The translations under genes were made by a program, and so were the position numbers. Below the pieces are notes generated by a model that was not told the origin of the DNA, did no database searches, and worked only from the letters and a program-made list of their open reading frames with translations. Shown here piece by piece: positions 8,351 to 17,625 of a DNA stretch of 64,000 bases; within the stretch, counting starts at the first letter, position 1, and every line of letters starts with the position of its first letter. Origin of the DNA: [Candidatus Thermochlorobacteriaceae] bacterium GBChlB (GTDB lineage: Bacteria; Bacteroidota; Chlorobiia; Chlorobiales; Thermochlorobacteraceae); contig JPGV01000007.1 of the NCBI GenBank assembly GCA_000724175.1, positions 1 to 64,000 on the forward strand, read 5' to 3'.

Positions 8351-11300
8351 CTAAATCGCCTGCGCGGGTTTTTGCTCTGCAAAGAGCGGCTCGCGCGCCG
8401 TTGGTGCATCAATGGATTTCTTGTCGGTCGAGAGATACGAATAAATCGACGGCACAACATAGAGCGTTAGTGCGGTCGAGAATATCATGCCGCCAACAAC
8501 TGCAATGCCCATGGAGACGCGGCTTTCCGCGCCTGCGCCGAGCGCCAACGCAATCGGCAGAAACCCAAGAATGGTGGCAAGGCTCGTCATTAAAATTGGA
8601 CGGAAGCGCGAGACAGCGGCGTCTTGAACCGCATCGATAAGTTTCAGCCCGTCGTCTTTGCGTTGATTGGCGAACTCGACGATGAGAATACCGTTTTTCG
8701 TGACAAGTCCGATAAGCATGATAATGCCAATTTGGCTGAAAATGTTGAGCGTCTGATTGAAATACCAGAGCGCGAAAAGCGCGCCCGCGAGCGCCAGTGG
8801 CACCGTGAAGAAAATCGTAAGCGGGTCGCGGAAACTCTCGAACTGCGCTGCCAAAATGAGATAGATGAGAAGTAATGCAAGACCAAACGCGAAGAGCAAA
8901 CTGGACGAACTTTCTGCAAAGTCTTTCGTTGTGCCGGCCAGCGCAGTGCTGCACGATTCGTCGAGCGTCTCTTTCGCAATCGCGTCCATCGCAGCAATCG
9001 CGTCGCCCATTGTCATGCCTTTGGCAAGTCCCGCAGAGACAGTCGCCGAGACGTAACGGTCGTAGCGAAAGAGTTGCGGCGGACTGGATTGCTCCGAGAG
9101 GCTGACCAAGTTATCGAGCTGAATCAGGTCTCCGCTTCGACTTTTGACAAAAATGGATTTCAGGTCGAGCGGCTCGTCTCTGTTCTCGCGCGCAAGTTGC
9201 CCGATGACTTGATACTGCTTGCCGTTCATAATGAAATACCCGAAGCGTTGTCCGCTAAACGCCGACTGCAACGTTTGTGCGACATCGGCAATCGAGACGC
9301 CCAAGTTCCGCGCCTTTTCGCGGTTGACCAACACTTGAATTTCCGGTTTAGTGAATTTCAGATTCACATCGACGACGCCGCCGAAGACGGGACTCTTTTG
9401 CGCTGCGTCCAAAAATTTCGGCAGAGTTTCTTTAAGTTTATCGAGGTCAGGCGCACGCACGACATATTGGACGGGCAAGCCGCTTTTGCCCACGCCGCCG
9501 CCGATGGTCTGCTCTTGCACGACAAAACTCCGAGCGACAGTTTGGTTTCTAATAAGTTGTTGAAGGTTGTCCGCAATTTGCTGCTGCGTGCGCGTGCGCT
9601 CTTCCGGGTCTTTCAGGATTATGCGCACAATGCCGCTATTGACGGCGGCAGCGCTGCGTCCCGATGCGGTTACGGTGATGACCCCATTGTTTTCTGGCAC
9701 GGCGGTTTTAACCACGTCATACATTCCCATCATGAACTGGTCCATGTATTCAAACGACGTGCCTTCGGGCGCGGTAACCGAGATGCGTAGTGAACTGCGG
9801 TCTTCAAGCGGCGCGAGTTCCGACTTCAACAGCGAGCCAACGCCGAAGATAAGGGCAACAGATGCCGCCATGACCACCAACCCAAGCCAACGGTGTTTCA
9901 TGAACGACGCGAGTGAGTCTTTGTATGCGGCGGTCAGCCATATAAAAAACGGTTCGGTCAGTTCGTAAAAACGATTGCCGTGATGTGGTTTCAACAAGCG
10001 CGTGCTAAGCATCGGCGTGAGCGTAAGCGCGACAAACGCCGAAATGAGCACCGAGCCAGCGACGACAATGCCGAACTCTCGAAACAAGCGTCCCGTAATG
10101 CCTTGCAGGAAAATCACAGGCAGAAATACTGCTGCCAACACGATAGTCGTCGAGATAACAGCGAAGAAAATTTCCTTTGAGCCTTTCAAGCCGGCTTCAA
10201 TCGGCGACATGCCGTCTTCGATTTTTGCATAGATGTTTTCCAGCACCACGATGGCGTCGTCGACCACCAAGCCAATTGCCAGCACAATGCCGAGCAAGGT
10301 CAGGACGTTGATGGAGAAGTTCATAACATACATAATGAAGAACACGCCGATAAGCGAGATGGGAATTGCAAGAACAGGAATGAGCGTCGAGCGCCAATCG
10401 CGCAGAAAGAGAAAAATAATCAATACGACGAGACCAAACGCAATAATTAAGGTCTCTTCGACTTCGCCGATAGAAGCGCGGATATATTCTGTTGCATCGA
10501 AGCTGACATCGATGGTCAAGTCTTTGGGCAAATCTTTTTTGATGATGGCGATGCGCTTATAGACTTCATCGGCAATAGCGATGTTGTTCGCGCCCGGCTG
10601 CGGCACGATGACGACGACGACCATTGGAATGCCGTCGCGCCGAAGCATTGAGCGCTCGTTTTCAGGTCCCAATTCTGCACGCCCGACATCTTTTAGCCGA
10701 ATGGTTTTGCCGTCCGTTTCTTTGATGATGAGTTCGTTGAACTCGTCCGGTTTTTCTAAACGCCCCATCGTGCGAATCGAGAGTTCTGTCGAGTTGCCTT
10801 CAATTCTGCCCGATGGCAGCTCGATATTCTCGGTGTTGAGCGCGTTGCGCACATCGAGCGGCGTCAGTCCGTAAGCGGAAAGTTTGGTGGGATCGAGCCA
10901 GAGCCGCATTGAGAAACGGCGCTCGCCCCAGATGCTGACTTCGCTGACGCCCGAGACAGTTTGCAAGCGTTCTTTGATAGTATTGCGGGCGTAGTCGCTC
11001 AGTTCCAAAAGATTGCGCGAATTGCTTTGCAGGGTAAAGCCCATAATCGGGTCGGCGTTGGCATCAGCCTTTGAAATGACCGGCGGGTCGGCGTCGGGCG
11101 GCAAGGAGCGCACAGCACGCGAGACGCGGTCGCGCACATCGTTAGCAGCGGCTTCCAAATCGACGTCCAAGTTGAACTCGACGGTAATGTTGCTTCTGCC
11201 GTCGGAACTCGACGAGGTCAGGGTGCGAATACCCGCCGCACCGTTGATGGACTCCTCGAGCGGCTCTGTGATTTGCGACTCGATAATATCGGCGTTAGCA

Positions 11301-11458
11301 CCCGTGTAGCTGGTCGAGACATTGATGACCGGCGGGTCAATCGCAGGATATTCCCGAATGCCGAGATAGGTAAATCCGATGATGCCGAAAAGAATAATCG
11401 TTAGCGACATTACAATCGCCAGCACCGGTCGCCGAATGCTAATTTCTGATAAACTCAT
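8351..11458 (-). CDS. RND multidrug efflux pump, HAE-1 family (AcrB/MexB-like)
   Basis: The 1035-residue inner-membrane pump exports hydrophobic or amphiphilic compounds using the proton gradient. It has the AcrB layout: an N-terminal transmembrane helix, a large periplasmic porter domain, six helices including the proton-relay GLVVDDAIVVLENI helix, then a second porter domain and helices. The full length and both repeats are intact. It follows the adaptor gene by 36 bases. No TolC gene adjoins it, so it probably shares an outer-membrane factor, perhaps the one at 31.5 kb. The substrate is not predictable. Confidence 0.92.
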   Translation of the reverse strand: MSLSEISIRRPVLAIVMSLTIILFGIIGFTYLGIREYPAIDPPVINVSTSYTGANADIIESQITEPLEESINGAAGIRTLTSSSSDGRSNITVEFNLDVDLEAAANDVRDRVSRAVRSLPPDADPPVISKADANADPIMGFTLQSNSRNLLELSDYARNTIKERLQTVSGVSEVSIWGERRFSMRLWLDPTKLSAYGLTPLDVRNALNTENIELPSGRIEGNSTELSIRTMGRLEKPDEFNELIIKETDGKTIRLKDVGRAELGPENERSMLRRDGIPMVVVVIVPQPGANNIAIADEVYKRIAIIKKDLPKDLTIDVSFDATEYIRASIGEVEETLIIAFGLVVLIIFLFLRDWRSTLIPVLAIPISLIGVFFIMYVMNFSINVLTLLGIVLAIGLVVDDAIVVLENIYAKIEDGMSPIEAGLKGSKEIFFAVISTTIVLAAVFLPVIFLQGITGRLFREFGIVVAGSVLISAFVALTLTPMLSTRLLKPHHGNRFYELTEPFFIWLTAAYKDSLASFMKHRWLGLVVMAASVALIFGVGSLLKSELAPLEDRSSLRISVTAPEGTSFEYMDQFMMGMYDVVKTAVPENNGVITVTASGRSAAAVNSGIVRIILKDPEERTRTQQQIADNLQQLIRNQTVARSFVVQEQTIGGGVGKSGLPVQYVVRAPDLDKLKETLPKFLDAAQKSPVFGGVVDVNLKFTKPEIQVLVNREKARNLGVSIADVAQTLQSAFSGQRFGYFIMNGKQYQVIGQLARENRDEPLDLKSIFVKSRSGDLIQLDNLVSLSEQSSPPQLFRYDRYVSATVSAGLAKGMTMGDAIAAMDAIAKETLDESCSTALAGTTKDFAESSSSLLFAFGLALLLIYLILAAQFESFRDPLTIFFTVPLALAGALFALWYFNQTLNIFSQIGIIMLIGLVTKNGILIVEFANQRKDDGLKLIDAVQDAAVSRFRPILMTSLATILGFLPIALALGAGAESRVSMGIAVVGGMIFSTALTLYVVPSIYSYLSTDKKSIDAPTAREPLFAEQKPAQAI

Positions 11459-11494
11459 GACTCGAGTAGGTTTGAATGAATAACATGTCTCTGT

Positions 11495-12559
11495 TTAATC
11501 GCTTGCCACATCGGTGAAATTAACCGACATGCCCGGACGGAGTTGCAGGATGCCGGTCGTAATGACCGTATCGCCCTCGTTCAAGCCGCTGGTGATTTGC
11601 ACGTCTTTATCGGTGCGAATGCCGACCTCGACTTTTTTCGATGCCGCTTTGCCGTTCCGCGCCACAAAGACGCTTTGCCCTTTGAGCTCCGGCACTAAGG
11701 CTTCGGTGGGAATCATAAATGCGCGGTCAATTTCTTGCAGTTGCAATTCCACTTCCGCAAATGCGCCCGGAAATACGGTGCCTTCGGTGTTCGGATAAAT
11801 CGCCCGCACAGGCAAGGTGCGTGTTGCTGGGTCGACTTTCGGCTCAATCGCATAGACGACGCCTTCGCGTTTTTTTTCTTCGCTTTGCACGCGGAACAAC
11901 ACCTTATCGCCTTTGCGCACAACACCTGCGTATTTTTCGGGAACGGAAAAATCGATTTTCACGGGACGAATGCTCTCTATCGTGGCAATTTTTGTCGTCG
12001 GCGTAATGAACGCGCCAACGCTGACATAGCGTAAGCCGATTTGTCCGTCGAAGGGCGCGCGCACTTCGGTTTTCTCAATTTGCGCTCGCGTAATTTCTAT
12101 TTCGGCTCTCAGCGTGTTGAGTTCGTTGAGCGCGTTGTCATATTCTTCCTGACTGACGGCTTTTTGTTCCAAAAGTTTTCGTTGTCGCTCTTCGCGCACT
12201 TCGGCGAGTTTGCGTCGATACTCGGTGCGTTGAAGTTGCGCTTGCAATTCGTTATCATTGATTTTTACCAAGAGATTTCCCTGTTTGACCGTGCTGCCTT
12301 CCGAAAATAAAATCCGCGTGATTCTGCCCGACGCTTCGCTGCGCAACTCGACCTCTTCGTTGGCTGTAATCGTGCCAGAGGCGATGACTTTGTTGTCGAG
12401 TTTTCTGGGGTTCAAGACATACCCTTTCACAGGTAAGGCACTGGCGCCGGCGGGTTTGGTCGCCGAACTATTTTCTTTGGACGGAGAGAGACGCAGGGCA
12501 ATTAACACGCCGACAATGGCGATGGCAAGAACGCTAATAACAACAGGCTTTTTGAGCAT
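11495..12559 (-). CDS. RND efflux periplasmic adaptor (HlyD/MFP family)
   Basis: This membrane-fusion protein bridges the RND pump and an outer-membrane channel. After the chosen ATG at 12559 comes an N-terminal hydrophobic anchor (KKPVVISVLAIAIVGVLIAL). The body has a lipoyl/barrel-sandwich half-motif (GRITRILFSEGSTVKQGNLLVKI), a coiled-coil hairpin (about residues 100-170), and the returning RAPFDGQIGLRYVSVGAFI half. A longer reading from 12616 adds 19 residues before the second Met, but that start overlaps the likely promoter region, so the inner ATG is preferred. It is first in the run adaptor-pump-nuclease-radA-thiGIE. Confidence 0.9.
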   Translation of the reverse strand: MLKKPVVISVLAIAIVGVLIALRLSPSKENSSATKPAGASALPVKGYVLNPRKLDNKVIASGTITANEEVELRSEASGRITRILFSEGSTVKQGNLLVKINDNELQAQLQRTEYRRKLAEVREERQRKLLEQKAVSQEEYDNALNELNTLRAEIEITRAQIEKTEVRAPFDGQIGLRYVSVGAFITPTTKIATIESIRPVKIDFSVPEKYAGVVRKGDKVLFRVQSEEKKREGVVYAIEPKVDPATRTLPVRAIYPNTEGTVFPGAFAEVELQLQEIDRAFMIPTEALVPELKGQSVFVARNGKAASKKVEVGIRTDKDVQITSGLNEGDTVITTGILQLRPGMSVNFTDVASD

Positions 12560-12618
12560 ACTTGAAAAAATTAAAGTGCAGCAAATCGGCGATTCAACGC
12601 TTCGTTTTTTAAGCACCT

Positions 12619-12648
12619 AAAATATAGCCGCTTTGTAGCTTACGCAAA
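12619..12648 (-). promoter_or_regulatory. Candidate promoter of the first RND operon
   Basis: On the minus strand TTTG (12648-12645) and TATATTTT (12626-12619) are 18 bases apart. This is close to the TTTG-N19-TAnnTTTG pattern but with one spacer base fewer and T for the final G. If used, transcription starts near 12612 and the adaptor must be translated from the inner ATG at 12559. Confidence 0.4.
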
Positions 12649-12678
12649 CTAAACTAACCTAACCTGTTTTTCACCGAT

Positions 12679-14037
12679 ATGGTTCGTCAGATTGTCTGTT
12701 TTTTCATTGCCGTTTTTCTCGCGCTTGGCTGTTCGGGCAAAGCGCCGTCCGCCGAAAAATCTGCGCCGCCGAGCCACGCCGTTTCAGATAACGCGCAGCA
12801 AGGCGACTTCATCGAGGACTTTGAGCGCGGCGAAAAGAAAGGCTACGCGCAAGCATTTGTCAGGCTAAAATCCGGTCAATGGATGCTCGATAACGCGCTG
12901 ATTGGGCAAGACGACAACGACCGCAAGAGCGGCTCACAAGCCGTGCGCGTCAAAGGCAATGGGAAACTGACAATGTTGTTCGATGTTCCCAACGGCGCAG
13001 GCGTCGTCTCGGTCAAGCATGGCGTCTATGGCAGAGACGCTGGCGGCAAGTGGGAACTCTGGCGCTCCGTTGATGGCGGCAGCACTTGGGCGCGATGCGG
13101 CGCGTCAGTCCAAAGCACCTCGCCGACGCTCCAAACGGCGACATTTACGCTCAACGTGCAGGGCAACGTCCGCTTGGAAATTCGGTGTTATCAAGACGAA
13201 AAATCGCGCCTCAACTTTGATGATGTCTCCATCGCTGCGTTTGGTCAGCCTGCATCGCCGACGTCGAGCGTGCCGTCGCCTTCGGCAAGTGCATCAAGTT
13301 CGGAGCCGAATCGAACCGCTGACCACCATCTGACGCTCGGCATTCCGACAGATGCCGACAACTCCGACGACTATATTCTTAAACGCCCGCAATATGTGCT
13401 GTCTTACAATCGTTATCGCAATACAGCAAATTGGGTGTCATGGAATTTAAATGCGTCGTGGTTCGGAACGACGGGGCGGACGCAAACGCGCTTTAGTCCC
13501 GACCCCGACCTGCCGGCGCTCTTCTACCGCGTTACGCACGACGACTACACGGGAAGCGGCTTCGACCGCGGACACATCGTCCGTTCCGAAGAACGCACGC
13601 GCACGATCGAAGACAATGCCGCAACGTTCTACATGACGAACGTTTTGCCGCAGAAGCCCGACCTAAATCAGGGCGTTTGGAACGACTTTGAAAAATACTG
13701 CGAAGAACTTTGCAAGCGCCATAACAAAGAGCTGTTTGTAATTGCGGGCGGAATTTTTGAAAAAAATTATCGCGTCATCGGCAAAGGCGTCGCCGTTCCA
13801 AAAAGCACATGGAAAATCGTCGTCGTCTTGGAGCGCGGACAAGGATTGAAGGACATCACGGCAAATACGCGCGTCATTGCGGTGGATATGCCCAACATCG
13901 ACGGCGTGCGTTACGACAAGTGGCAAAAGTATAAAACCACCGTGCGCACCCTTGAAAACGCAACCGGCTACAACTTTCTATCCGCGCTGCCCAAGGCGCT
14001 GCAAGACGCGCTCGAGACAAAACTCGATGCGGAATAA
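12679..14037 (+). CDS. Secreted DNA/RNA non-specific endonuclease (NUC1 family)
   Basis: The 452-residue protein has an N-terminal export signal ending in a lipobox-like LGC (Cys at about 19), so it is probably exported and perhaps lipid-anchored. Residues 40-190 form a beta-rich domain resembling a carbohydrate-binding or jelly-roll module (FEDFERG..., LRIEC-like end NFDDVSIAAFG). A Ser/Pro/Ala linker (about 190-215) leads to the nuclease domain. The catalytic motif is FDRGHIVRSEERT, with the Mg-binding Asn in TNVLPQKPDLNQGVW. The ending GYNFL is typical of NUC1 nucleases. Roles may include nucleic-acid scavenging or DNA degradation outside the cell. It stands alone between divergent and co-directional genes. 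Confidence 0.9.
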   Translation: MVRQIVCFFIAVFLALGCSGKAPSAEKSAPPSHAVSDNAQQGDFIEDFERGEKKGYAQAFVRLKSGQWMLDNALIGQDDNDRKSGSQAVRVKGNGKLTMLFDVPNGAGVVSVKHGVYGRDAGGKWELWRSVDGGSTWARCGASVQSTSPTLQTATFTLNVQGNVRLEIRCYQDEKSRLNFDDVSIAAFGQPASPTSSVPSPSASASSSEPNRTADHHLTLGIPTDADNSDDYILKRPQYVLSYNRYRNTANWVSWNLNASWFGTTGRTQTRFSPDPDLPALFYRVTHDDYTGSGFDRGHIVRSEERTRTIEDNAATFYMTNVLPQKPDLNQGVWNDFEKYCEELCKRHNKELFVIAGGIFEKNYRVIGKGVAVPKSTWKIVVVLERGQGLKDITANTRVIAVDMPNIDGVRYDKWQKYKTTVRTLENATGYNFLSALPKALQDALETKLDAE

Positions 14038-14100
14038 CGGTCGCAGAAAAATCGGTTGCTATCGTGTAAATTCCGTTTTCTGAAATTCAAACGATGCGCT

Positions 14101-16536
14101 ATGAATCCGCAGTTACGCGGCTTGACTGAATCTGAAGCAATGCGCCGCGCCGCCGCAGGCAAAAGCAACAAGCAAACCAACCCGCACGCCAAGACCGCCA
14201 GAGAAATCATTTTGGAAAACTCTCTGACGATTTTCAACCTCATCAACTTCGGCATTATTGCGCTGCTCTTCGTCATCTTTCTGGTTACAGATGATTCCCG
14301 TTTGCTGCTCGATAGCGTCGGCGTGGTCATTGTCGTCATTGTCAATACGGTGATTTCCATTGTGCAAGAATTTCGGACGCGGGAAATTTTAAGTCAAACG
14401 CGCTTGATGTTGGAGCGCGATGTTATCGTGGTGCGCGAGGGCGTCGAGCGCCAGATTCCGCAAGAACGCATCGTCGAAGGCGATGTCGTCAAAATTGGGC
14501 GCGGCGATTTTGCAGCGGTCGACGGCGAGGTGATAGCCTCAACTATGCTGGAAATGGACGAGTCGTTGCTGACCGGCGAATCGCTCACCATCGAAAAGCC
14601 TGTGGGCGCAAAGCTGTTTTCGGGAAGTTTTTGCGTTTCAGGGTCGGGATACTATGTCGCCGAGCGTGTTGGCGCGGATTCTTACGCGGCGAAAATCAGT
14701 CGCCTTGCCAAAGAGTATAAATTTGTCAGCACGCCGCTTCAAAAAAAGGTCGACCAAATTTTCATTGTCTCGTTCATCATTGCGATGGTCTTAGCAGCGA
14801 TTGAAGTTATCTCGCATGCGGCGCAAGGCACATTGCTCGATGTCGAGTTCATTCGCCGCGTGGCGACGCTCGTCATCACGCTCTTGCCCGAAGGCTTGGT
14901 GTTTTTTACGACGGTCGTGTTTGCCGCAGGCGTGTATCGAGTGATGAGAATGGGCGCGGTAGTCCAGAAACTCAACGCGATTGAGTCGTTCTCGACCGTC
15001 GAAGCCGTCTGCCTTGATAAAACAGGAACGCTGACAGAAAATCAATTGGCGGTTCAAAGCGTCTTGCCGGTCAATGGACTCTCGCGGTCTGATGTTGAGG
15101 CATTGCTTGGCGCGTTTGCCAAGGCGTCGTCCGACTCCAACGCAACGATTCTGGCGTTGCGCCAATTGCCTAACGAAACAACATCGACCGTGCTGGAAGA
15201 ACTGCCGTTCAGTTCGGCGCGAAAGTTCTCTGCAATGAGATTAAAACTTGCCGATGCAGAAGCCGCTTTCGCGCTCGGCGCAATCGAACTCTTGGAATCC
15301 AAATTGACCGACGACGCTAAAGCTGCTGCCTTGAATGCCATTCGTGAAAACGGATTGACCGGTTATCGAAATTTGCTCTTTGCCGAGTTACCGCAAAATG
15401 CGCCGCTCTCTGCGCTCTCCGCCGAAAGTGCGTTGATGCTCAAACCGCTTGCAGTCGTCTCGCTCACCGGTCCGATTCGCGCCGATGCACATATTGCACT
15501 GCAACTTTTTCGCGACAACCACGTGCGCTTGAAGATTCTTTCTGGCGACGCAATTGATTCCGTTCAAGCCACATTGCACCGCGTCGGCTGGAACGCTGGC
15601 GAAACCGATTGTATCACAGGCGCGGCGTTAGAAAAACTGCCCGACGCCGAGTTCGAGACTGCCGTCAAAGAAAAAAGCGTCTTCGCGCGCTTGAAGCCCG
15701 AACAAAAACAAAAAATCATTCGGCAACTCAATAAGTCGCAGCGCACGGCGATGATTGGCGACGGCGTCAATGATGTGCCGGCGGTCAAAGAAGCCACGCT
15801 TGGCATTGCGATGGAGGAGGGAAGCGCAATAACGAAAGAAGTGGCGGACATTGTGCTGCTCAAAAATAAATTTTCGGTGCTGCCCAAAATTTTTGAAGAA
15901 GGGCGCATCATTATGAACAGCGTCTCTGCAATCGCCAAACTTTACCTAACGAAGAATGTAATTGTGCTGCTCTTGAGCGTTGTAACCATCGCGTTGGGAA
16001 CAGTCTTTCCCTTGACGCCGCGCCGGTCGGGACTCTTGGCAATCGTCGGCGTTTCTTTGCCTGTCTATTTCATCACAGCGTTCAATAAAAAGACAACGCC
16101 AAGCAAAGCGTTTTTTACCGAACTCTTTGCCTTCATTGGCGCGTCGCTGATTGCAATGACGGGGGCAAGCTACCTAACAGAATTTCTCGTCGGCTTGATG
16201 TTCGAGCACTCGTCAGTCGAGTTGCAAATGTCGATGCTCTCCACGCTCGTGGCGCTGTGCATTGCAAATGCGTATTGGATTTCAACGCAGTCGAATCCCG
16301 AAAAGCAAAGAGTGTTCCTGAATGCGAGTGCCGTCATTATGCTGGTCTACGCATTTTTAACGCAGACCGAGTGGACGGTGTTTCCGATTAACGTGCTCAA
16401 AGCATTTTATGAAATCGAGAACTTTCGGTGGCAGCTTTGGAGCGCGATTGGATTTTCGAGCGCGTTGGGAATCGCGCTGTTGTTCGCTCTGCATCGGCTC
16501 GCGGAACGCATCGTCAAGAACGCGCTTGAGCGCTAA
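14101..16536 (+). CDS. P-type cation ATPase, CtpE-like
   Basis: This is an 811-residue P-type ATPase. The start at 14101 (ATG AAT CCG) was preferred over a longer reading from 14056 because the family begins with a short cytoplasmic tail like GLTESEAMRRAAAGKSN. Motifs present are TGES in the actuator domain, the phosphorylation site DKTGTLTEN, and the hinge GDGVNDVPAVKEA. Helix M4 carries PEGL rather than the CPx of heavy-metal pumps or the PEAL/PEGLP of animal-type calcium pumps. PEGL is typical of the mycobacterial CtpE group, where calcium uptake has been proposed. No N-terminal metal-binding domain is present. It ends three bases from the end of the opposing aroB gene. Confidence 0.85.
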   Translation: MNPQLRGLTESEAMRRAAAGKSNKQTNPHAKTAREIILENSLTIFNLINFGIIALLFVIFLVTDDSRLLLDSVGVVIVVIVNTVISIVQEFRTREILSQTRLMLERDVIVVREGVERQIPQERIVEGDVVKIGRGDFAAVDGEVIASTMLEMDESLLTGESLTIEKPVGAKLFSGSFCVSGSGYYVAERVGADSYAAKISRLAKEYKFVSTPLQKKVDQIFIVSFIIAMVLAAIEVISHAAQGTLLDVEFIRRVATLVITLLPEGLVFFTTVVFAAGVYRVMRMGAVVQKLNAIESFSTVEAVCLDKTGTLTENQLAVQSVLPVNGLSRSDVEALLGAFAKASSDSNATILALRQLPNETTSTVLEELPFSSARKFSAMRLKLADAEAAFALGAIELLESKLTDDAKAAALNAIRENGLTGYRNLLFAELPQNAPLSALSAESALMLKPLAVVSLTGPIRADAHIALQLFRDNHVRLKILSGDAIDSVQATLHRVGWNAGETDCITGAALEKLPDAEFETAVKEKSVFARLKPEQKQKIIRQLNKSQRTAMIGDGVNDVPAVKEATLGIAMEEGSAITKEVADIVLLKNKFSVLPKIFEEGRIIMNSVSAIAKLYLTKNVIVLLLSVVTIALGTVFPLTPRRSGLLAIVGVSLPVYFITAFNKKTTPSKAFFTELFAFIGASLIAMTGASYLTEFLVGLMFEHSSVELQMSMLSTLVALCIANAYWISTQSNPEKQRVFLNASAVIMLVYAFLTQTEWTVFPINVLKAFYEIENFRWQLWSAIGFSSALGIALLFALHRLAERIVKNALER

Positions 16537-16539
16537 GGG

Positions 16540-17625
16540 TTACAACGCCATCGCCTGCTGTGCTGCGCGGATAGCCGATACAATCACGGCAGCCTCAATT
16601 GCGTCGTCGGATAAATACGCCTTGCCGAGCTGACGAAGCAAAACAAAACGCAGCCGCCCACCCGACTTTTTCTTATCGCTCGACATGTTTTCCAGCATCG
16701 CTTTCGGCGGCACATCAAGAAAGTATTTTTTGGTCGTCGACGGCTTGATGGGAAAGCGTTTGGCAAGGTCAATAATGCGATGGAACGCTGCCTCGTCAAT
16801 GTTCCCGACAGCGTGCGCAAGACTTGCCGCACAACACATTCCGAACAAGACTGCTTCGCCGTGCCGCAGGTATTTGTAACGGGCGATTTTCTCAAGCGCG
16901 TGTCCGAATGTGTGTCCGAAGTTAAGCGTTGCTCGAAGTCCCATCGTCTCCTTGAAATCCAATTTCACGATGCGCTGTTTTGCCCTAACGCTTTTTTTTA
17001 TGACGGTGTCGATGTGCGGCGATTGCAAGGCGGCAATGCGTTCAAAGTGTCGCTCGATGTAGCGGAGAAAGGGTTCGTCGCTGATGAGCGCGTATTTCAG
17101 CGCTTCGGCAAGTCCGGAATAGACATCGCGCGTGGGCAAGGCATTTAGGAAGGCTTTATCAATCAGCGTCAGCATTGGCGGGTAAAAAAAACCGATGAGA
17201 TTTTTTCCCTGAGCATGATTGATGGCAACTTTTCCGCCGATGCTGCTATCGACCATCGCTAAAAGCGTTGTTGGGACATGAATGAGCGGCAAGCCACGCA
17301 AATAACTGGCGGCGATGAACCCGGCAAAATCTCCGACGACGCCGCCGCCGACGGCAAGCACAGTGTAACTGCGGTCGATGCCTGCGGCAATTAAGTTGCC
17401 GTAAACACGCTCGGCATTCCGAAAACTTTTCGCGGTTTCATTCGCAGCAACGGTAACAAGGTGATAGTTGAACTCGGCTTTTTTCAATGTGGTTTTCAAG
17501 CCATTGCCGAAAAGGCGGGCAGTGTTTGTATCGAAGAACAAAACGACGCGCTTTGGTAAATGGCGTTTATCAAATTCGTCGCCGATGTGGTCAAGGGCAG
17601 AGCTGGCTATAATCACCTCGTTCAA
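16540..17625 (-). CDS. aroB: 3-dehydroquinate synthase AroB
   Basis: AroB is the second enzyme of the shikimate pathway, turning DAHP into 3-dehydroquinate with NAD and a metal. The 361 residues show the NAD-binding GGGVVGDFAGF, the active-site PTTLLAMVDSSIGGKVAIN and GKNLIGFFYPP, and the metal ligands in NFGHTFGHALE and RHGEAV. It starts with TTG at 17625, and that TTG overlaps the aroK stop as TTGA, so translation is probably coupled. It converges with the P-type ATPase gene. Confidence 0.96.
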   Translation of the reverse strand: MNEVIIASSALDHIGDEFDKRHLPKRVVLFFDTNTARLFGNGLKTTLKKAEFNYHLVTVAANETAKSFRNAERVYGNLIAAGIDRSYTVLAVGGGVVGDFAGFIAASYLRGLPLIHVPTTLLAMVDSSIGGKVAINHAQGKNLIGFFYPPMLTLIDKAFLNALPTRDVYSGLAEALKYALISDEPFLRYIERHFERIAALQSPHIDTVIKKSVRAKQRIVKLDFKETMGLRATLNFGHTFGHALEKIARYKYLRHGEAVLFGMCCAASLAHAVGNIDEAAFHRIIDLAKRFPIKPSTTKKYFLDVPPKAMLENMSSDKKKSGGRLRFVLLRQLGKAYLSDDAIEAAVIVSAIRAAQQAMAL

